This document shows positions 50,133 through 59,423 of a stretch of DNA of 64,000 bases, one piece after another. The position numbers and the translations under genes were made by a program. Within the stretch, counting starts at the first letter, position 1. Each line of letters begins with the position of its first letter. A model generated the notes under the pieces. It did no database searches and was not told the DNA's origin. It saw nothing but the letters and a program-made list of their open reading frames with translations. This DNA is from Buttiauxella sp049686335 (GTDB lineage: Bacteria; Pseudomonadota; Gammaproteobacteria; Enterobacterales; Enterobacteriaceae): NCBI RefSeq assembly GCF_049686335.1, contig NZ_JBAVHX010000004.1, positions 124,001 to 188,000 on the forward strand. The letters are read 5' to 3'.

Positions 50133-52262
50133 ATGAGCTTAATTGCTTTAGGTAATTTTGTGATAAAAGAGTGGCTTCACAACAACATTCTGCGTCGTTT
50201 AAATAACAGCCAGGTCAAGTTATTAAACAATCGCTATGCCAATGCCATTATCGCCAGCACCATGGCTATCGTTCCGATTTCGATTGTACGAGGGCTTGTG
50301 ATCACGGCTTCGGTAATCTGTGACACTGCGGGATTTAACCACGCCGCCGTTTGGTTCATGCAGTTGCAGATCGGTTTTTTGGCCCTGGCACCGCTGGTGA
50401 TGAACATCTATATCGCCGTGCACTGGGCTGTGAGAAATCGTAGTTCCCAAATTTACTGTATTGCCCTTAGCATCAGTACTCTGATGATTTTCCGTCGCAT
50501 ACTGGATGATAATGCCCAGTTTTACCTCGACATCAGTATTCCCATGGCGCTGGCATCAGGACTCATCGGCAATGTGTTGCAGGAGATCGTCAGTAAAAAG
50601 CTGCTCAAAATCCGTAAATGGAATGATAACAATAACGTTACGGTAATCTCCTTTTTTGCCACGCTGGGAATTATCGCCCTCTTTAGCAGCATCATAAAAT
50701 TAGGTGCTGATATTTATGTCGCAAATGCGATGCATTTCTTTAGCTCTTTGTCAGTCTATTTTTATCCGACCGATTTTTTACACGGCATTTCGTATGTCTT
50801 ATTGCGCAGCGTGCCCTGGTTCTTTGGCCTGCACGGTTATTATCTATTTATGGACATTGATGTCGCGTTTAATGCTGCGGCAAAAGTTAACATCAGCGAA
50901 TGGCATGCGGGACATAGCGCGCTCAATATTCTCAGCCCTGTGTTCTATGACATGTGGTGTAATTCTGGCGGTACCGGAAATACGCTCAGCCTGATTATCT
51001 GTATTTTAATGCAGAAAAAGAGTCTGCACCGACGCTTACTGAGTATCGCCGCCCCGATGGCGCTGTTTAATATCAATGAACCACTGATTTTTGGCTTCCC
51101 GATTGTCCTCAATCCGGTAATGATTATTCCCTTTGTTCTGACGCCGTTAATGGCCTATTTGTTGGCATACGGCGCGACCTGGATGGATTTCATCCCGCGC
51201 ATTTCCGAAATCGTCAGTTGGTCAACACCGGGTCCACTTAAAGTGTGGTTAGCCAGCGGCCATTCAATCAGCGCCGTCATACTTTATCTGCTGCTGCTCG
51301 TCCTTGGGGTGGTTATTTATCGCCCGTTCGTCAAAAGCTCGTTCAGCCAGTCTGTAGCTGCAAACACTAACCCGGATTTGCTGACGGGTGAGATGAAAGT
51401 CAATCCTCCGGCTGACTTCGAGATGGTGCCAAATTACACCCATGTTGTTGAGCACAACAGCCATTTAGAGGCCCAGCGGCAAATTGAGAAGCTGCAAACC
51501 AGTGGGCAATTCATCCTCTATTTCCAGCCACAGGTACGGATTGCGGATAACAAAATTGTCGCCCTTGAAGTGCTGATCCGCCACCAAAGCGACTCCGGGA
51601 AAATCACTCCACCTGTATTTCTGAAATACTATGAGCAGACCGGCATGATGCCGGAGATTGATTTCTGGGTGATGGAACATGCCCTGGATTATGTTCGCGA
51701 GCATATGTCAGACAGCGAAGCAATGACGCTATCAGTGAATATTTCACCTCAGACGCTGATCGACTATCGGCTGCTCAGCGTAGTTCGCAAGGTGATGGCG
51801 ACTCCCCTGCCGGCTGGCTGGAGCCTGGAGTTTGAGATAACCGAATCACAAAAGGTTCAGGATCCGGTTCGGGTTGCTGACGTGCTGGAAGAACTGCGCG
51901 GTCTGGGGATCAAGATTGCCCTGGATGACTTTGGCTCCGGATACTCAACGCTGCATTATCTGACACGCTACCCGCTGGATAAAATCAAACTCGACCGTTC
52001 CATGGTGCTGGGTTTAGCTAAACCGGACGGATTTAGTTTCCTGCAACAGGTCGTGAAATTATGCGCGGTGATTCAGTGTGAAATCCTGATTGAGGGTGTG
52101 GAAACTCAGGATGAATTAGAACTGGTGCAAAAGGCCGGAATCGAGTTGTGTCAGGGTTTTCTCTTCTATCGCCCGCTACCGGGAAATGCGGTTTGCCCGT
52201 TGCTGAAGGAACCTCGCCCGCAATCCGTTCACACTCTTCAACCGATTACCGTTGCGGGGTAG
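50133..52262 (+). CDS. PTS EIIC (cellobiose type)-EAL fusion protein
   Basis: Up to 709 residues. Residues about 15-400 are a membrane permease like the cellobiose/chitobiose EIIC (CelB/ChbC): FFGLHG at 230-235 with the conserved His, GGTGNTL at 279-285, NEPLIFGFPIVLNP at 315-328 with the conserved Glu. Residues about 440-690 are an EAL phosphodiesterase. The signature reads EVL at 479-481, and the other active-site motifs are intact (SVNIS, EITES, DDFGSG, KIKLDRS, IEGVET, QGFLFYRP), so c-di-GMP hydrolysis is expected. No EIIA or EIIB is nearby, which favours sugar sensing over transport. ATG 50133 has no ribosome site; GTG 50160, 7 nt behind TAGGT, may be the true start. Inserted between rstA and rstB. 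Confidence 0.9.
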   Translation: MSLIALGNFVIKEWLHNNILRRLNNSQVKLLNNRYANAIIASTMAIVPISIVRGLVITASVICDTAGFNHAAVWFMQLQIGFLALAPLVMNIYIAVHWAVRNRSSQIYCIALSISTLMIFRRILDDNAQFYLDISIPMALASGLIGNVLQEIVSKKLLKIRKWNDNNNVTVISFFATLGIIALFSSIIKLGADIYVANAMHFFSSLSVYFYPTDFLHGISYVLLRSVPWFFGLHGYYLFMDIDVAFNAAAKVNISEWHAGHSALNILSPVFYDMWCNSGGTGNTLSLIICILMQKKSLHRRLLSIAAPMALFNINEPLIFGFPIVLNPVMIIPFVLTPLMAYLLAYGATWMDFIPRISEIVSWSTPGPLKVWLASGHSISAVILYLLLLVLGVVIYRPFVKSSFSQSVAANTNPDLLTGEMKVNPPADFEMVPNYTHVVEHNSHLEAQRQIEKLQTSGQFILYFQPQVRIADNKIVALEVLIRHQSDSGKITPPVFLKYYEQTGMMPEIDFWVMEHALDYVREHMSDSEAMTLSVNISPQTLIDYRLLSVVRKVMATPLPAGWSLEFEITESQKVQDPVRVADVLEELRGLGIKIALDDFGSGYSTLHYLTRYPLDKIKLDRSMVLGLAKPDGFSFLQQVVKLCAVIQCEILIEGVETQDELELVQKAGIELCQGFLFYRPLPGNAVCPLLKEPRPQSVHTLQPITVAG

Positions 52263-52446
52263 CGCCCTCCTTTCACCAGGGATATTCCTGACTTCTGCAT
52301 GCCAGATATTGTAAGCAGGGACAAACCCTGCTTACATAGCCAGCCAGATGGGGCATGAAGACGCTACCACGACGTCGCGCTTGTCCCCATAGCGATCCTG
52401 TTTTGCAGGATGCTGCTACAACCAACTGATAAGCCGGTGATTTTCG
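52263..52446. other. rstB leader with two hairpins
   Basis: 184 nt. TGTAAGCAGGG-ACAAA-CCCTGCTTACA (52310-52336) is a perfect 11-bp stem without T-run, and ATCCTG-TTTTG-CAGGAT (52395-52411) a 6-bp stem. GGTGA at 52436 is the probable ribosome site for TTG 52447. Whether a promoter lies here cannot be decided by eye; one would be needed if the EIIC-EAL transcript ends at the long hairpin. Confidence 0.55.
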
Positions 52447-53763
52447 TTGAAAAAGTTATTTATTCAGTTCTATCTCTTGCTGTTCGTCTGCTTCCTGGTA
52501 ATGACCATGCTGGTTGGCCTGGTGTACAAATTCACCGCCGAGCGTGCTGGCCGTCAGTCGCTGGATGATTTAATGAAAAGCTCGCTGTATTTGATGCGCA
52601 GCGAGTTGCGAGAAATCCCACCGCGCGACTGGAACCGCACCATCAAAGACCTCGACCTTAACTTGTCGTTTAAGCTACACATCGAGCCGATAGACAAATT
52701 CAGGCTCGATGAAATGACCATGCGCCATTTGCGCGATGGGGAAATTGTCGCCCTCGACGATGAATACACCTTTATCCAGCGGATCCCGCGCAGCCATTAT
52801 GTTTTGGCCGTCGGTCCGATTCCCTATCTCTTCTTCTTGCATCAAATGCGTTTGCTGGATGTCGCGCTGATGGCGTTTATCGCGATCTCCCTCGCCTTCC
52901 CGGTCTTTATCTGGATGCGCCCGCACTGGAAGGACATGCTGAAACTGGAAACGGCAGCGCAAAGATTAGGCACAGGGCATCTTGATGAGCGTATCCATTT
53001 CGACAGTGCTTCAAGTTTTGAGCGATTAGGCGTGGCATTTAATCAGATGGCTGACAGCATCAACGCGCAAATTGCCAGTAAGAAGCTGCTAATTGACGGC
53101 ATCGCTCATGAGTTGCGAACGCCGCTGGTGCGCCTGCGTTATCGCCTCGAGATGAGCGACAACCTGACGGAAGCCGAATCGCTGGCGCTAAACCGTGATA
53201 TTGGTCAGCTCGAAGCGTTGATTGAAGAGCTGCTGACTTACGCCCGCCTCGACCGCCCACAAACCGAGTTGCAACTGGCCAGTGTGGATGTCCCTCGCTG
53301 GCTCGACGAACATATCGCTGATGTGAGAATCATTCATCCTCAGCTCGATATTCAGCTCGATACCCCGTCAGCGGGTAATTTTGGGTTGATTGATCTGCGC
53401 CTGATGGAGCGTGTGACCGACAATCTGGTCAATAACGCGCTGCGTTACAGCAAGGAGAAGTTGCGAATCAGTCTGTGGCTCGACAACAAAACCGCGATTT
53501 TGCAAGTTGAGGACGATGGCCCGGGCATTCCAGCCGAAGAGCGTGAGCGGGTATTTGAACCGTTCGTTCGCCTCGACCCTAGCCGTGACCGTGCCACTGG
53601 CGGATGCGGATTAGGACTTGCGATCGTTCATTCTGTCGCGACAGCGATGGAAGGTTCGGTGGGTGTGGATAGTGGCGCACTGGGTGGCGCGCGCTTCCGT
53701 TTTAGCTGGCCAATCAAAACTGAATCCCCTTTAGCATTAGCATCCGTCACACCTCGCCGCTAA
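52447..53763 (+). CDS. rstB: Sensor histidine kinase RstB
   Basis: 438 residues from a TTG start (TTGAAAAAG...), the only start that gives the N-terminus MKKLFIQFYLLLFVCFLVM shared with E. coli RstB. Order: membrane helix 10-27, periplasmic loop 30-135, helix 136-156, HAMP 157-210, HisKA with phospho-acceptor His221 (DGIAHELRTPLVRLRY), HATPase_c (NNALRYS, EDDGPGIP, GGCGLGLAIVHS). Partner of RstA; in E. coli the two genes are contiguous. Here rstB is behind the EIIC-EAL gene and a structured leader. The tus control region follows. Confidence 0.95.
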   Translation: MKKLFIQFYLLLFVCFLVMTMLVGLVYKFTAERAGRQSLDDLMKSSLYLMRSELREIPPRDWNRTIKDLDLNLSFKLHIEPIDKFRLDEMTMRHLRDGEIVALDDEYTFIQRIPRSHYVLAVGPIPYLFFLHQMRLLDVALMAFIAISLAFPVFIWMRPHWKDMLKLETAAQRLGTGHLDERIHFDSASSFERLGVAFNQMADSINAQIASKKLLIDGIAHELRTPLVRLRYRLEMSDNLTEAESLALNRDIGQLEALIEELLTYARLDRPQTELQLASVDVPRWLDEHIADVRIIHPQLDIQLDTPSAGNFGLIDLRLMERVTDNLVNNALRYSKEKLRISLWLDNKTAILQVEDDGPGIPAEERERVFEPFVRLDPSRDRATGGCGLGLAIVHSVATAMEGSVGVDSGALGGARFRFSWPIKTESPLALASVTPRR

Positions 53764-53831
53764 AAATCCATTTTCCCCTGCCTGACCATCACAACGCCGA
53801 TGGTCAGGTTTGTTTCCCTGTGTTATAAATC

Positions 53832-53851
53832 AATAAGTATGTTGTAACTAA
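53832..53851 (+). other. TerB replication terminator site
   Basis: AATAAGTATGTTGTAACTAA, identical to the E. coli TerB core over these 20 bases, just ahead of tus as in E. coli. Bound Tus would arrest forks that arrive from the left side of this window (the AATAAG end) and also represses its own gene. It is the only Ter site I noticed here. Confidence 0.95.
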
Positions 53852-53862
53852 TGGGTGACAGA

Positions 53863-54792
53863 ATGGCAAAATATGATTTGATTGAGCGCCTGAACAGTAC
53901 CTTCCGCGAGCTTGAGCGCGATTTACATCAGCTTCGTGAGCAACTCGACAGTTACCGACTATTGGTTGGCCGTGTGTTCACCTTGCCGACCGTGGAGAAA
54001 GGGAAGGAGCATGATGCCGTCAGCAAAATAGAAGTCACGCAGTTACTGAGTCGAGCGGCCCATCAGGCCACCCTTTCCCACTACACACGATTGTTTATCC
54101 AGCAGCAGTCGGAGAAAACCAGTAGCAAAGCCGCTGTCCGCTTGCCTGGGGCTGTTTGTTATCAGGTTGATGAGACAGAGCGCGAGCAAACGCTGGCTCT
54201 GATTGAGCGCATTAATCTGCGCAAACAAGAGTTTGAAAACATTGTCAGTGTGGAGTCAGGTTTAGCCAGCGTGCAACGTTTTGAATGGGTGCATCGCCAG
54301 CTTCCAGGGCTAATCACGCTCAACGCTTATCGCACTATTACGTGGCTTGATAACCCAACCACGCTCAATTTTGGCTGGGCGAATAAGCAAATCATCAAGA
54401 ACTATTCGAAGCGTGAAGTTATCGACATCCTTGAAAAGAGCCTGAAAGCGAACCGCGCCGTGCCTCCGTATACTCGCGATCAATGGGCGGAACAAATTAC
54501 GCGAGAACTCAATGATATCAGCCGTTTGTCGGATTATACGCGTCTGAAAATTAAGCGCCCCGTCAAGGTACAGCCTGTGGCTCGCGCCTGGTATCAGGCA
54601 CGCAAAAAACAGGTGCAACATGCCTGCCCTTCGCCGCTGATCGTATTGTGTAATCCCGACAACGGCGAGACGCTGCCAGATATTGGGGAGTTACTGAATT
54701 ATGATGCGGATAATATTCGCCATCGCTATAAGCCGGATGCGCAACCCTTGCGGCTGGTGATCCCGCGCCTGCATCTGTATTGCGAAGAATAG
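53863..54792 (+). CDS. tus: Replication terminus site-binding protein Tus
   Basis: 309 residues from ATG 53863, as in E. coli (MARYDLVDRLN aligns with MAKYDLIERLN). Monomeric protein that binds Ter sites and blocks DnaB from one side. Strongly conserved parts are FIQQQSEKTSSKAAVRLPG (about 82-100), the DNA-contact regions around VESGLASVQRFEWVHRQLPGLITLNAYR, and KRPVKVQPVARAWY...KKQVQHACPSPLI near 235-265. Similarity to E. coli Tus is lower than for neighbours, as usual for this gene. The start codon is 12 nt after TerB. Confidence 0.96.
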   Translation: MAKYDLIERLNSTFRELERDLHQLREQLDSYRLLVGRVFTLPTVEKGKEHDAVSKIEVTQLLSRAAHQATLSHYTRLFIQQQSEKTSSKAAVRLPGAVCYQVDETEREQTLALIERINLRKQEFENIVSVESGLASVQRFEWVHRQLPGLITLNAYRTITWLDNPTTLNFGWANKQIIKNYSKREVIDILEKSLKANRAVPPYTRDQWAEQITRELNDISRLSDYTRLKIKRPVKVQPVARAWYQARKKQVQHACPSPLIVLCNPDNGETLPDIGELLNYDADNIRHRYKPDAQPLRLVIPRLHLYCEE

Positions 54793-54810
54793 AAGCAGGC
54801 GCGATAACGC

Positions 54811-56208
54811 TTACTGTTTCATGCTGCCGACCATCTCTTCCGGGCGCACCCAGGCATCAAATTCGTCTTCGGTGAGATAACCCAGTTTTAAGGCTGACGC
54901 CTTCAACGTCAGCCCTTCTTTATGGGCTTTTTTGGCGATTTCTGCGGCCTTGTCGTAGCCGATATGTGTGTTAAGCGCCGTCACCAACATCAGCGATTCA
55001 TTGAGTAATTGCGTAATCCGGTCACGATTCGGTTCGATTCCCACCGCGCAATGCTCGTTGAAGCTTTCCATGCCGTCAGCCAACAAACGCACCGATTGAA
55101 GGAAGTTATGAATTACCATCGGGCGATAAACGTTAAGCTCAAAGTTACCGGAAGCACCACCCATATTGACCGCAACATCATTGCCCATCACCTGGCAACA
55201 CAGCATGGTCATCGCTTCACACTGGGTAGGGTTGACCTTTCCGGGCATGATTGAGCTGCCGGGTTCGTTTTCAGGAATAGCGATCTCGCCAATCCCGCAA
55301 CGCGGCCCTGAGGATAACCAACGCACATCGTTGGCAATTTTCATTAACGATGCCGCCAGCCCTTTTAATGCACCATGGGAGTGAACCAGCGCATCGCAAG
55401 TTGCCAGCGCTTCAAATTTATTCGGCGCAGTGATAAACGGTTGGCGCGTTACCTCAGCCAGTTCTTTTGCGACGCGTACCGCGTATTCAGGATGGGTATT
55501 CAGCCCGGTTCCCACTGCCGTCCCGCCTAATGCCAGTTCTGCCACGTGCGGCAAACTGTTGTCGATATGTTTGAGGTTATGTTCAAGCATCGCCACCCAG
55601 CCGGAAATCTCCTGGCCGAGAGTTAACGGTGTCGCATCCTGCAAATGGGTACGGCCAATCTTGACGATGTCGCGGAAAGCCTCAGCCCTGGATTGTAACG
55701 TCGCTTTTAGCACATTTAATTGCGGGATAAGCTGTTCGCGTACCGCAATGACTGCCGCAACATGCATCGCTGTGGGAAAGACGTCATTGGAACTTTGACT
55801 CTTATTCACGTCGTCGTTGGGATGAACTTTGCGTTCCATCCCGCGCACGCCGCCAAGAATTTCGCTGGCACGATTTGCCAGTACTTCGTTCATATTCATG
55901 TTGCTCTGAGTCCCAGAGCCTGTTTGCCAGATGGCGAGCGGGAACTCGTCGGGATGTTGGCCTGCCAGCACTTCATCGGCCGCCTCGATAATGGCTTTCC
56001 CTCGGGTGGGTTCCAGCAAGCCGAGATCCATGTTCACCTGCGCCGCAGCCCGCTTGGTTAACGCCAGTGCGTGGATCAGTGCTGTCGGCATTTTCTCTGT
56101 GGAAATGCGGAAGTGCTCAAGAGAACGCTGGGTTTGTGCGCCCCACAATTTATCTGCCGGGACGTCAATTGGGCCCATTGAGTCTTTTTCACTACGAACG
56201 GTTGCCAT
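54811..56208 (-). CDS. fumC: Class II fumarase FumC
   Basis: 465 residues. Oxygen-stable, iron-free fumarase that interconverts fumarate and malate. Superfamily signature GSSIMPGKVNP (about 317-327), substrate segment TGSGTQSNMNMNEV near 97, and catalytic His in GRTHLQDATPLTLGQE near 187. It is 87 nt behind fumA and a terminator separates them, so it probably has its own promoter in that short gap (SoxS control in E. coli). It ends 18 nt from tus. Confidence 0.97.
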   Translation of the reverse strand: MATVRSEKDSMGPIDVPADKLWGAQTQRSLEHFRISTEKMPTALIHALALTKRAAAQVNMDLGLLEPTRGKAIIEAADEVLAGQHPDEFPLAIWQTGSGTQSNMNMNEVLANRASEILGGVRGMERKVHPNDDVNKSQSSNDVFPTAMHVAAVIAVREQLIPQLNVLKATLQSRAEAFRDIVKIGRTHLQDATPLTLGQEISGWVAMLEHNLKHIDNSLPHVAELALGGTAVGTGLNTHPEYAVRVAKELAEVTRQPFITAPNKFEALATCDALVHSHGALKGLAASLMKIANDVRWLSSGPRCGIGEIAIPENEPGSSIMPGKVNPTQCEAMTMLCCQVMGNDVAVNMGGASGNFELNVYRPMVIHNFLQSVRLLADGMESFNEHCAVGIEPNRDRITQLLNESLMLVTALNTHIGYDKAAEIAKKAHKEGLTLKASALKLGYLTEDEFDAWVRPEEMVGSMKQ

Positions 56209-56261
56209 TTCTTTCTCCTTAGATTTGAGCCGTCCTCCAAAATAATTCGATGAAGGAGGAT

Positions 56262-56289
56262 AAAAAAAACCGCCCTTATGGGCGGTTTG
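56262..56289 (-). terminator. fumA terminator
   Basis: On the minus strand AAACCGCCC-ATAA-GGGCGGTTTTTTTT, a 7-9 bp stem with an eight-T run, 7 nt after the fumA stop. Confidence 0.92.
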
Positions 56290-56295
56290 AGAGAG

Positions 56296-57942
56296 TTACT
56301 TCACGCATCGCGTACATTGCGAGGCGTGTATTTTCTGGAAGAAGTCATTGCCCTTGTCATCGACCAGAATAAACGCCGGGAAGTCTTCGACTTCGATTTT
56401 CCAGATAGCTTCCATCCCCAGTTCAGCGTATTCGACACAGGTCAGGCTCTTGATGCTTTGTTGCGCCAGAACTGCCGCCGGGCCGCCGATACTACCCAGA
56501 TAGAAACCACCGTGTTTGTGGCAGGCATCGGTCACTTGTTGGCTACGGTTACCTTTCGCCAGCATCACCATACTGCCGCCATTGGCTTGCAGCAGATCGA
56601 CATAGGAATCCATACGCCCTGCGGTTGTTGGCCCTAATGAGCCTGATGCATAACCGTCTGGGGTTTTGGCCGGACCTGCGTAATACACCGGATGATCCTT
56701 GATGTATTGCGGCAAGCCTTCGCCGTTGTCGATACGCTCTTTGAGTTTAGCGTGGGCGATGTCACGTGCCACAATAATCGTGCCGCTTAACGAAAGACGA
56801 GTAGAAACAGGGTATTGCGACAACTGTTTTAAGATTTCACTCATCGGGCGATTCAGGTCGACTTTAATCGCCTCACCTTCCCCCGCCTGGCGCAGCTCCT
56901 GCGGAATATATTTGCCAGGGTTATGCTCGAGTTTCTCAATCCAGATACCGTCACGGTTGATCTTCGCTTTAATGTTGCGGTCAGCGGAGCACGAGACGCC
57001 CATACCTACCGGGCATGACGCCCCGTGGCGCGGCAAACGCACAACGCGAATATCGTGGGCGAAATATTTGCCACCAAACTGCGCACCCAGTCCCAGATTC
57101 TGCGCTTCCTTCAGCAACTCTTCTTCAAGCTGCACATCGCGGAACGCCTGGCCGTGTTCGTTACCTTCGGTTGGTAGCCCGTCGTAATATTTGGTGGACG
57201 CTAGTTTGACCGTTTTGAGCGTAGCTTCAGCTGAAGTCCCGCCAATCACAAACGCGACATGGTACGGCGGACATGCGGCGGTACCGAGGCTACGCATTTT
57301 CTCGACCAGATAATCTTTCAGGCGGCCTGGGCTTAGCAGCGCCTTGGTTTCCTGATACAGGTAAGTTTTGTTTGCTGAACCGCCGCCTTTGGCGATGCAG
57401 AGGAATTTGTACTCGGCACCGTCGACGCTGTACAGGTCGATTTGCGCTGGCAAGTTGGTGCCGGTGTTGACCTCTTTATACATGTCCAACGCGGCGTTTT
57501 GTGAGTAGCGCAGGTTATCTTCGATAAAGGTGTTGTAGACGCCGCGAGAAAGCGCTTCTTCATCACCGCCGCCGGTCCAGACACGCTGACCTTTTTTACC
57601 CATAATGATTGCCGTGCCGGTGTCCTGGCAGGTCGGCAGAATGCCTTTCGCAGCGATTTCGGAGTTGCGCAGAAATTGCAGCGCGACGTACTTATCGTTT
57701 TCGCTGGCTTCAGGATCACTGAGGATATCGGCCACTTGCTGTTGATGGGCCGGGCGCAACATGAAAGAGGCATCGTGGAAGGCGTGTTGGGTCAGTAACG
57801 TGAGGGCTTTGGGGTCAACTTTCAGGACTTCCTGCCCTTCAAACTCTGACACTGAAACGTAATCACTGCTGAGCAAGTAGTATTCAGTTTCGTCTTTTTT
57901 TAACGGGAACGGCTCTTGATAATGAAAGGCTTTATTCGACAT
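56296..57942 (-). CDS. fumA: Class I iron-sulfur fumarase FumA
   Basis: 548 residues as in E. coli FumA. The main aerobic TCA-cycle fumarase, with an oxygen-labile [4Fe-4S] cluster whose ligands are the cysteines in LPTCQDTGTA (about 105), TAACPPYHVAF (about 224) and GMGVSCSADRN (about 318). C-terminal fumarase domain with GPTTAGRMDSYVD. FumB cannot be excluded by sequence alone, but fumC-fumA-manA order is that of fumA in E. coli. Confidence 0.96.
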   Translation of the reverse strand: MSNKAFHYQEPFPLKKDETEYYLLSSDYVSVSEFEGQEVLKVDPKALTLLTQHAFHDASFMLRPAHQQQVADILSDPEASENDKYVALQFLRNSEIAAKGILPTCQDTGTAIIMGKKGQRVWTGGGDEEALSRGVYNTFIEDNLRYSQNAALDMYKEVNTGTNLPAQIDLYSVDGAEYKFLCIAKGGGSANKTYLYQETKALLSPGRLKDYLVEKMRSLGTAACPPYHVAFVIGGTSAEATLKTVKLASTKYYDGLPTEGNEHGQAFRDVQLEEELLKEAQNLGLGAQFGGKYFAHDIRVVRLPRHGASCPVGMGVSCSADRNIKAKINRDGIWIEKLEHNPGKYIPQELRQAGEGEAIKVDLNRPMSEILKQLSQYPVSTRLSLSGTIIVARDIAHAKLKERIDNGEGLPQYIKDHPVYYAGPAKTPDGYASGSLGPTTAGRMDSYVDLLQANGGSMVMLAKGNRSQQVTDACHKHGGFYLGSIGGPAAVLAQQSIKSLTCVEYAELGMEAIWKIEVEDFPAFILVDDKGNDFFQKIHASQCTRCVK

Positions 57943-57986
57943 TGTTCTCTCACTTACGACATCAATAATTATCGTTTTGATCCTTA

Positions 57987-58058
57987 GACCCTATAGATTT
58001 CAAGTTGCGGGTTGGGAGCGCAGCCAACATCCCTGCGGCTTGAAACATAACGGGTATA
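57987..58058. repeat. Internally deleted ERIC-type element
   Basis: Ends CCTATAGATTTCAAGTTGC and GCTTGAAACATAACGGGTATA with GGGAGCGCAGCCAACATCCCTGC in between: both ERIC ends are present but the central palindrome around GTAAGT is missing, leaving about 70 of 127 bp. It lies between divergent fumA and manA. Confidence 0.75.
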
Positions 58059-58180
58059 ACATCGTACACAAATTTTTAACAAAAACTGAGACTAATACGA
58101 CTTTTTGATCCCCTGGTTACTTCATCTCAGATAATTGGTTTAATAGCCGGAACTTTATCTCATTACTACAGGGCTTGATA

Positions 58181-59353
58181 ATGCAAAAACTCATCAACTC
58201 AGTGCAAAACTATGCATGGGGAAGTAAAACTGCGTTAACGGAACTTTATGGCGTGCAAAATCCGCAAAACCTGCCCATGGCAGAGCTGTGGATGGGCGCA
58301 CACCCGAAAAGCAGCTCAAAAATTCTTGAAAATGACCAACCGCGTTCACTGCGTGATGTGATTGATGCAAACAAGCCCGCACTATTGGGCAAGGCCGTTG
58401 CAGAGCGTTTCGGTGAGTTACCGTTCCTCTTCAAAGTGCTGTGTGCCGATCAACCTCTTTCCATTCAGGTTCACCCAAACAAAAAAGCCTCTGAAATTGG
58501 CTTTGCCAAAGAGAACGCGGCGGGCATCCCCTTAGACGCAGCCGAGCGTAACTATAAAGATCCAAACCATAAACCCGAGCTGGTATTCGCGTTAACGCCG
58601 TTCCTCGCCATGAATGCGTTCCGCGAATTTTCCGACATCGTTTCACTGCTGCAACCTGTTTCAGGTGCGCATCCTGCTATCGCTCATTTCCTGCAAGAGC
58701 CCGATGCTGAACGTTTGTCGAAACTTTTCGCCAGCTTGCTGAACATGAAAGGTGATGAGAAATCCCTTGCGCTGGGCGTATTAAAAGCCGCACTGAACAA
58801 CCAGCAGGGTGAACCATGGGAAACCATTCGCGTCATTTCTGAGTTCTATCCGGACGACAGCGGTTTGTTCTCGCCGCTGCTGCTAAACGTGGTGAAACTC
58901 GAGCCGGGTGAAGCGATGTTCCTGTTCGCCGAGACCCCGCACGCTTACCTGAAAGGGGTGGCGCTGGAAGTGATGGCCAACTCCGATAACGTGTTACGCG
59001 CCGGTCTGACGCCAAAATACATCGACATCCCCGAGCTGGTCGCCAATGTGAAGTTTGAACCTAAACCGGCGGCTGAATTGCTGACCCAACCCGTGAAACT
59101 GACAGGCGAGCTAGACTTCCCTATTCCGGTTGATGATTTCGCGTTCTCTTTGCACGATCTCAGCGCTCAACAAACCAGGCTTGTACAAACCAGTGCGGCT
59201 ATTGTGTTCTGTACCGAAGGCGAAGCGGTATTGAGTAAAGATCAGCAACAACTGGTGTTGAAGCCAGGTGAATCTGCATTTATCTCTGCGGAAGAATCAC
59301 CGGTCTCTATCAGCGGCGTCGGCCGTGTAGCACGCGTCTATTCTAAAATCTGA
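58181..59353 (+). CDS. manA: Mannose-6-phosphate isomerase
   Basis: 390 residues from ATG 58181, matching E. coli MQKLINSVQNYAWGSKTALTEL. Type I zinc phosphomannose isomerase that links mannose and fructose 6-phosphate and supplies GDP-mannose precursors. Zinc-site segments: LSIQVHPNKKASE (about 98), HKPELVFAL (about 131) and AETPHAYLKGVALEVMANSDNVLRAGLTPK (about 250). Its promoter region holds a deleted ERIC; a full ERIC follows the gene. Confidence 0.97.
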   Translation: MQKLINSVQNYAWGSKTALTELYGVQNPQNLPMAELWMGAHPKSSSKILENDQPRSLRDVIDANKPALLGKAVAERFGELPFLFKVLCADQPLSIQVHPNKKASEIGFAKENAAGIPLDAAERNYKDPNHKPELVFALTPFLAMNAFREFSDIVSLLQPVSGAHPAIAHFLQEPDAERLSKLFASLLNMKGDEKSLALGVLKAALNNQQGEPWETIRVISEFYPDDSGLFSPLLLNVVKLEPGEAMFLFAETPHAYLKGVALEVMANSDNVLRAGLTPKYIDIPELVANVKFEPKPAAELLTQPVKLTGELDFPIPVDDFAFSLHDLSAQQTRLVQTSAAIVFCTEGEAVLSKDQQQLVLKPGESAFISAEESPVSISGVGRVARVYSKI

Positions 59354-59423
59354 GTGTAAGTAACTTACTGATCTTTTACAGATACATTGCTAAGCTTTAA
59401 TGGACACGTTTCTTAAATGCGAC

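Noticed and set aside
50133..52262. Assembly or frameshift artefact joining a permease gene and an EAL gene
   Set aside because: One uninterrupted frame crosses the junction with a natural 40-residue linker, and both domains are complete.
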